This document shows positions 63,097 to 64,000 of a stretch of 64,000 bases of DNA, in pieces (the stretch's first letter is position 1; the number at the start of each line of letters is the position of its first letter). This DNA comes from Craterostigma plantagineum. Taxonomy: Eukaryota; Streptophyta; Magnoliopsida; Lamiales; Linderniaceae. A program made the translations under genes and the position numbers. The notes beneath the pieces were generated by a model that was not told the origin of the DNA, did no database searches, and saw only the letters and a program-made list of their open reading frames with translations. The stretch lies in contig JAPQWV010000407.1 in the NCBI GenBank assembly GCA_027422505.1, positions 248,001 through 312,000 on the forward strand, given 5' to 3'.

Positions 63097-64000
63097 ATGG
63101 CGCCTCTGCCATTGTTGAGCCAAGCAAGCTCAAGCTCCTTGCTTTCGTCCACCCATCACCGTTCCCTGCAATTCGCGAACCCTATTCCGCCTCTATTCGC
63201 CAAAAGCCGCCCCAAGTTTAACGCCGTCAGTCTCCGCGGAATCCGCACACCTCTCGCGGCGGCCACGAACCAGGACGCCGTCAGCTCCTCCGAAGGTTCT
63301 TCGACGTATTATTATTCGACGACTGCTGTTCCTCTGAGGGACATTGATGGGCGGCAGAAATCGTATGTGCCTGAGATTTCCTTTTGGGGGCAAGAGGATT
63401 TGAATCTCGAAGGGGTTATTCAGTTTGAGAAGCCTAACAGTTCAGCTTCTCTTCTCGCGAAATGGGGGTATGCTTTTGCAAACTTATGCACTTGCTCGTG
63501 GTTTTCTTTGTATGGCTAGTTTGATATAAAATATGCTTTTTGAAACTTTATTTACGTTATAATAAGCTCCTTTAGTCCACTTTTACGGTTGGGCAAGCTA
63601 AGTTCTGACGTTGGTGTGTTTGTGATTGTATGTAATTTCAGGTGACGTTAGAAGATTGTTTCGTTTGCTTAGTTACTATTTTTGGACTTCTAAGCCGTGT
63701 ATGTGAAATTCCAATGCCCATATAAAGTTGCAGTCTTCAATTTCACATGATTTGTTCTAACGAAAACAGGGGATTGTAAGTAATTCCTTATTTTCCTGAA
63801 AGTATCAGCTGTGTATTTGCTATGGTGGTATTGTAAGTCTCTAAATGAACCATATCAGTGCTCATATGGACATCATAAACCTATCATAATTGCTTTCATG
63901 AATGTGTGTATTTATATAACTATATATTTTCATGCATCCTTTTGATCTTAATCGGGCGTGAAAACTGCAGTCTCTTGGCATTGTTAGCCAGTGGTGATGT
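63097..64000 (+). CDS. Plastid DUF3054-type membrane protein, 5' part
   Basis: Exon 1 (63097-63468) encodes a Ser-rich plastid transit peptide (MAPLPLLSQASSSSLLSSTH onward), then PLRDIDGRQKSYVPEISFWG and FEKPNSSASLLAKWG. A donor GTATGC follows; the next exon starts at 63971 (after CTGCAG) and reads LLALLASGDV to the window end. This phase joins to give KWGLLALLASGDV, which I recognise from plant plastid proteins with a DUF3054 domain (membrane, unknown function). The gene continues past the right edge. Confidence 0.7.

Overview
The window is nuclear DNA of a flowering plant. Its genes have many short GT-AG introns, AT-rich intergenic DNA and typical plant families: pectate lyase, a type-I pectin methylesterase with an inhibitor domain, a FAR1-related factor, PIN-LIKES, MRS2 and glycine-rich wall proteins. 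Gene density is high, about 20 genes in 64 kb. I infer a eudicot, probably an asterid such as Lamiales, but the order is a guess from protein flavour. I found no bacterial features, CRISPR array, rRNA or convincing tRNA.

Layout. 1-13 kb: an RPAP2-type CTD phosphatase (-, cut by the left edge), a tiny SERF-family gene (+) whose first intron looks like a U12 AT-AC intron, a glycine-rich protein (+), cytosolic glutathione reductase in 16 exons (-), and a PILS auxin carrier in 10 exons (-). 12.4-14.2 kb: a small transposon nest, with a Helitron 3' end and helicase remnant beside a complete Pack-MULE that carries a broken piece of the thiazole synthase gene THI1. 16.5-28.6 kb: a RING-H2 ubiquitin ligase (+) with a 4-bp frameshift, a pectate lyase (+), a small wall protein (+) and a USP-like protein (+). 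29-39 kb: a PR-10 pseudogene (-), an MRS2 magnesium transporter (+) convergent with a START-domain protein (-), a pectin methylesterase (+) and mitochondrial ribosomal protein bL33 (-). 39.8-48.5 kb: a FAR1-related factor (-), then an L34e-like gene present twice as identical 1,426-bp direct repeats that flank a 5'-truncated LINE. 49-64 kb: an ACC-oxidase-like dioxygenase (+) with a damaged splice donor, RPL15 (+), an NPG1-related TPR protein (+), a small SVIP-like protein (-), a BSD-domain protein (+), a PP2-A10-like protein (+) and the start of a plastid DUF3054-type protein (+).

Most genes are unrelated housekeeping or growth genes with no operon-like logic. Pectate lyase, pectin methylesterase and the two glycine-rich proteins share a cell-wall theme but are dispersed. 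Exon models were built by hand from splice signals and reading-frame continuity. For the main multi-exon genes the exon lengths add up to whole codons, which is good internal support. The strongest unusual observations are the LINE flanked by a 1.4-kb duplication of a whole gene, the Pack-MULE with THI1, the AT-AC intron, and two apparent single-site lesions (RING gene and dioxygenase). I did not find a convincing new multi-gene system.
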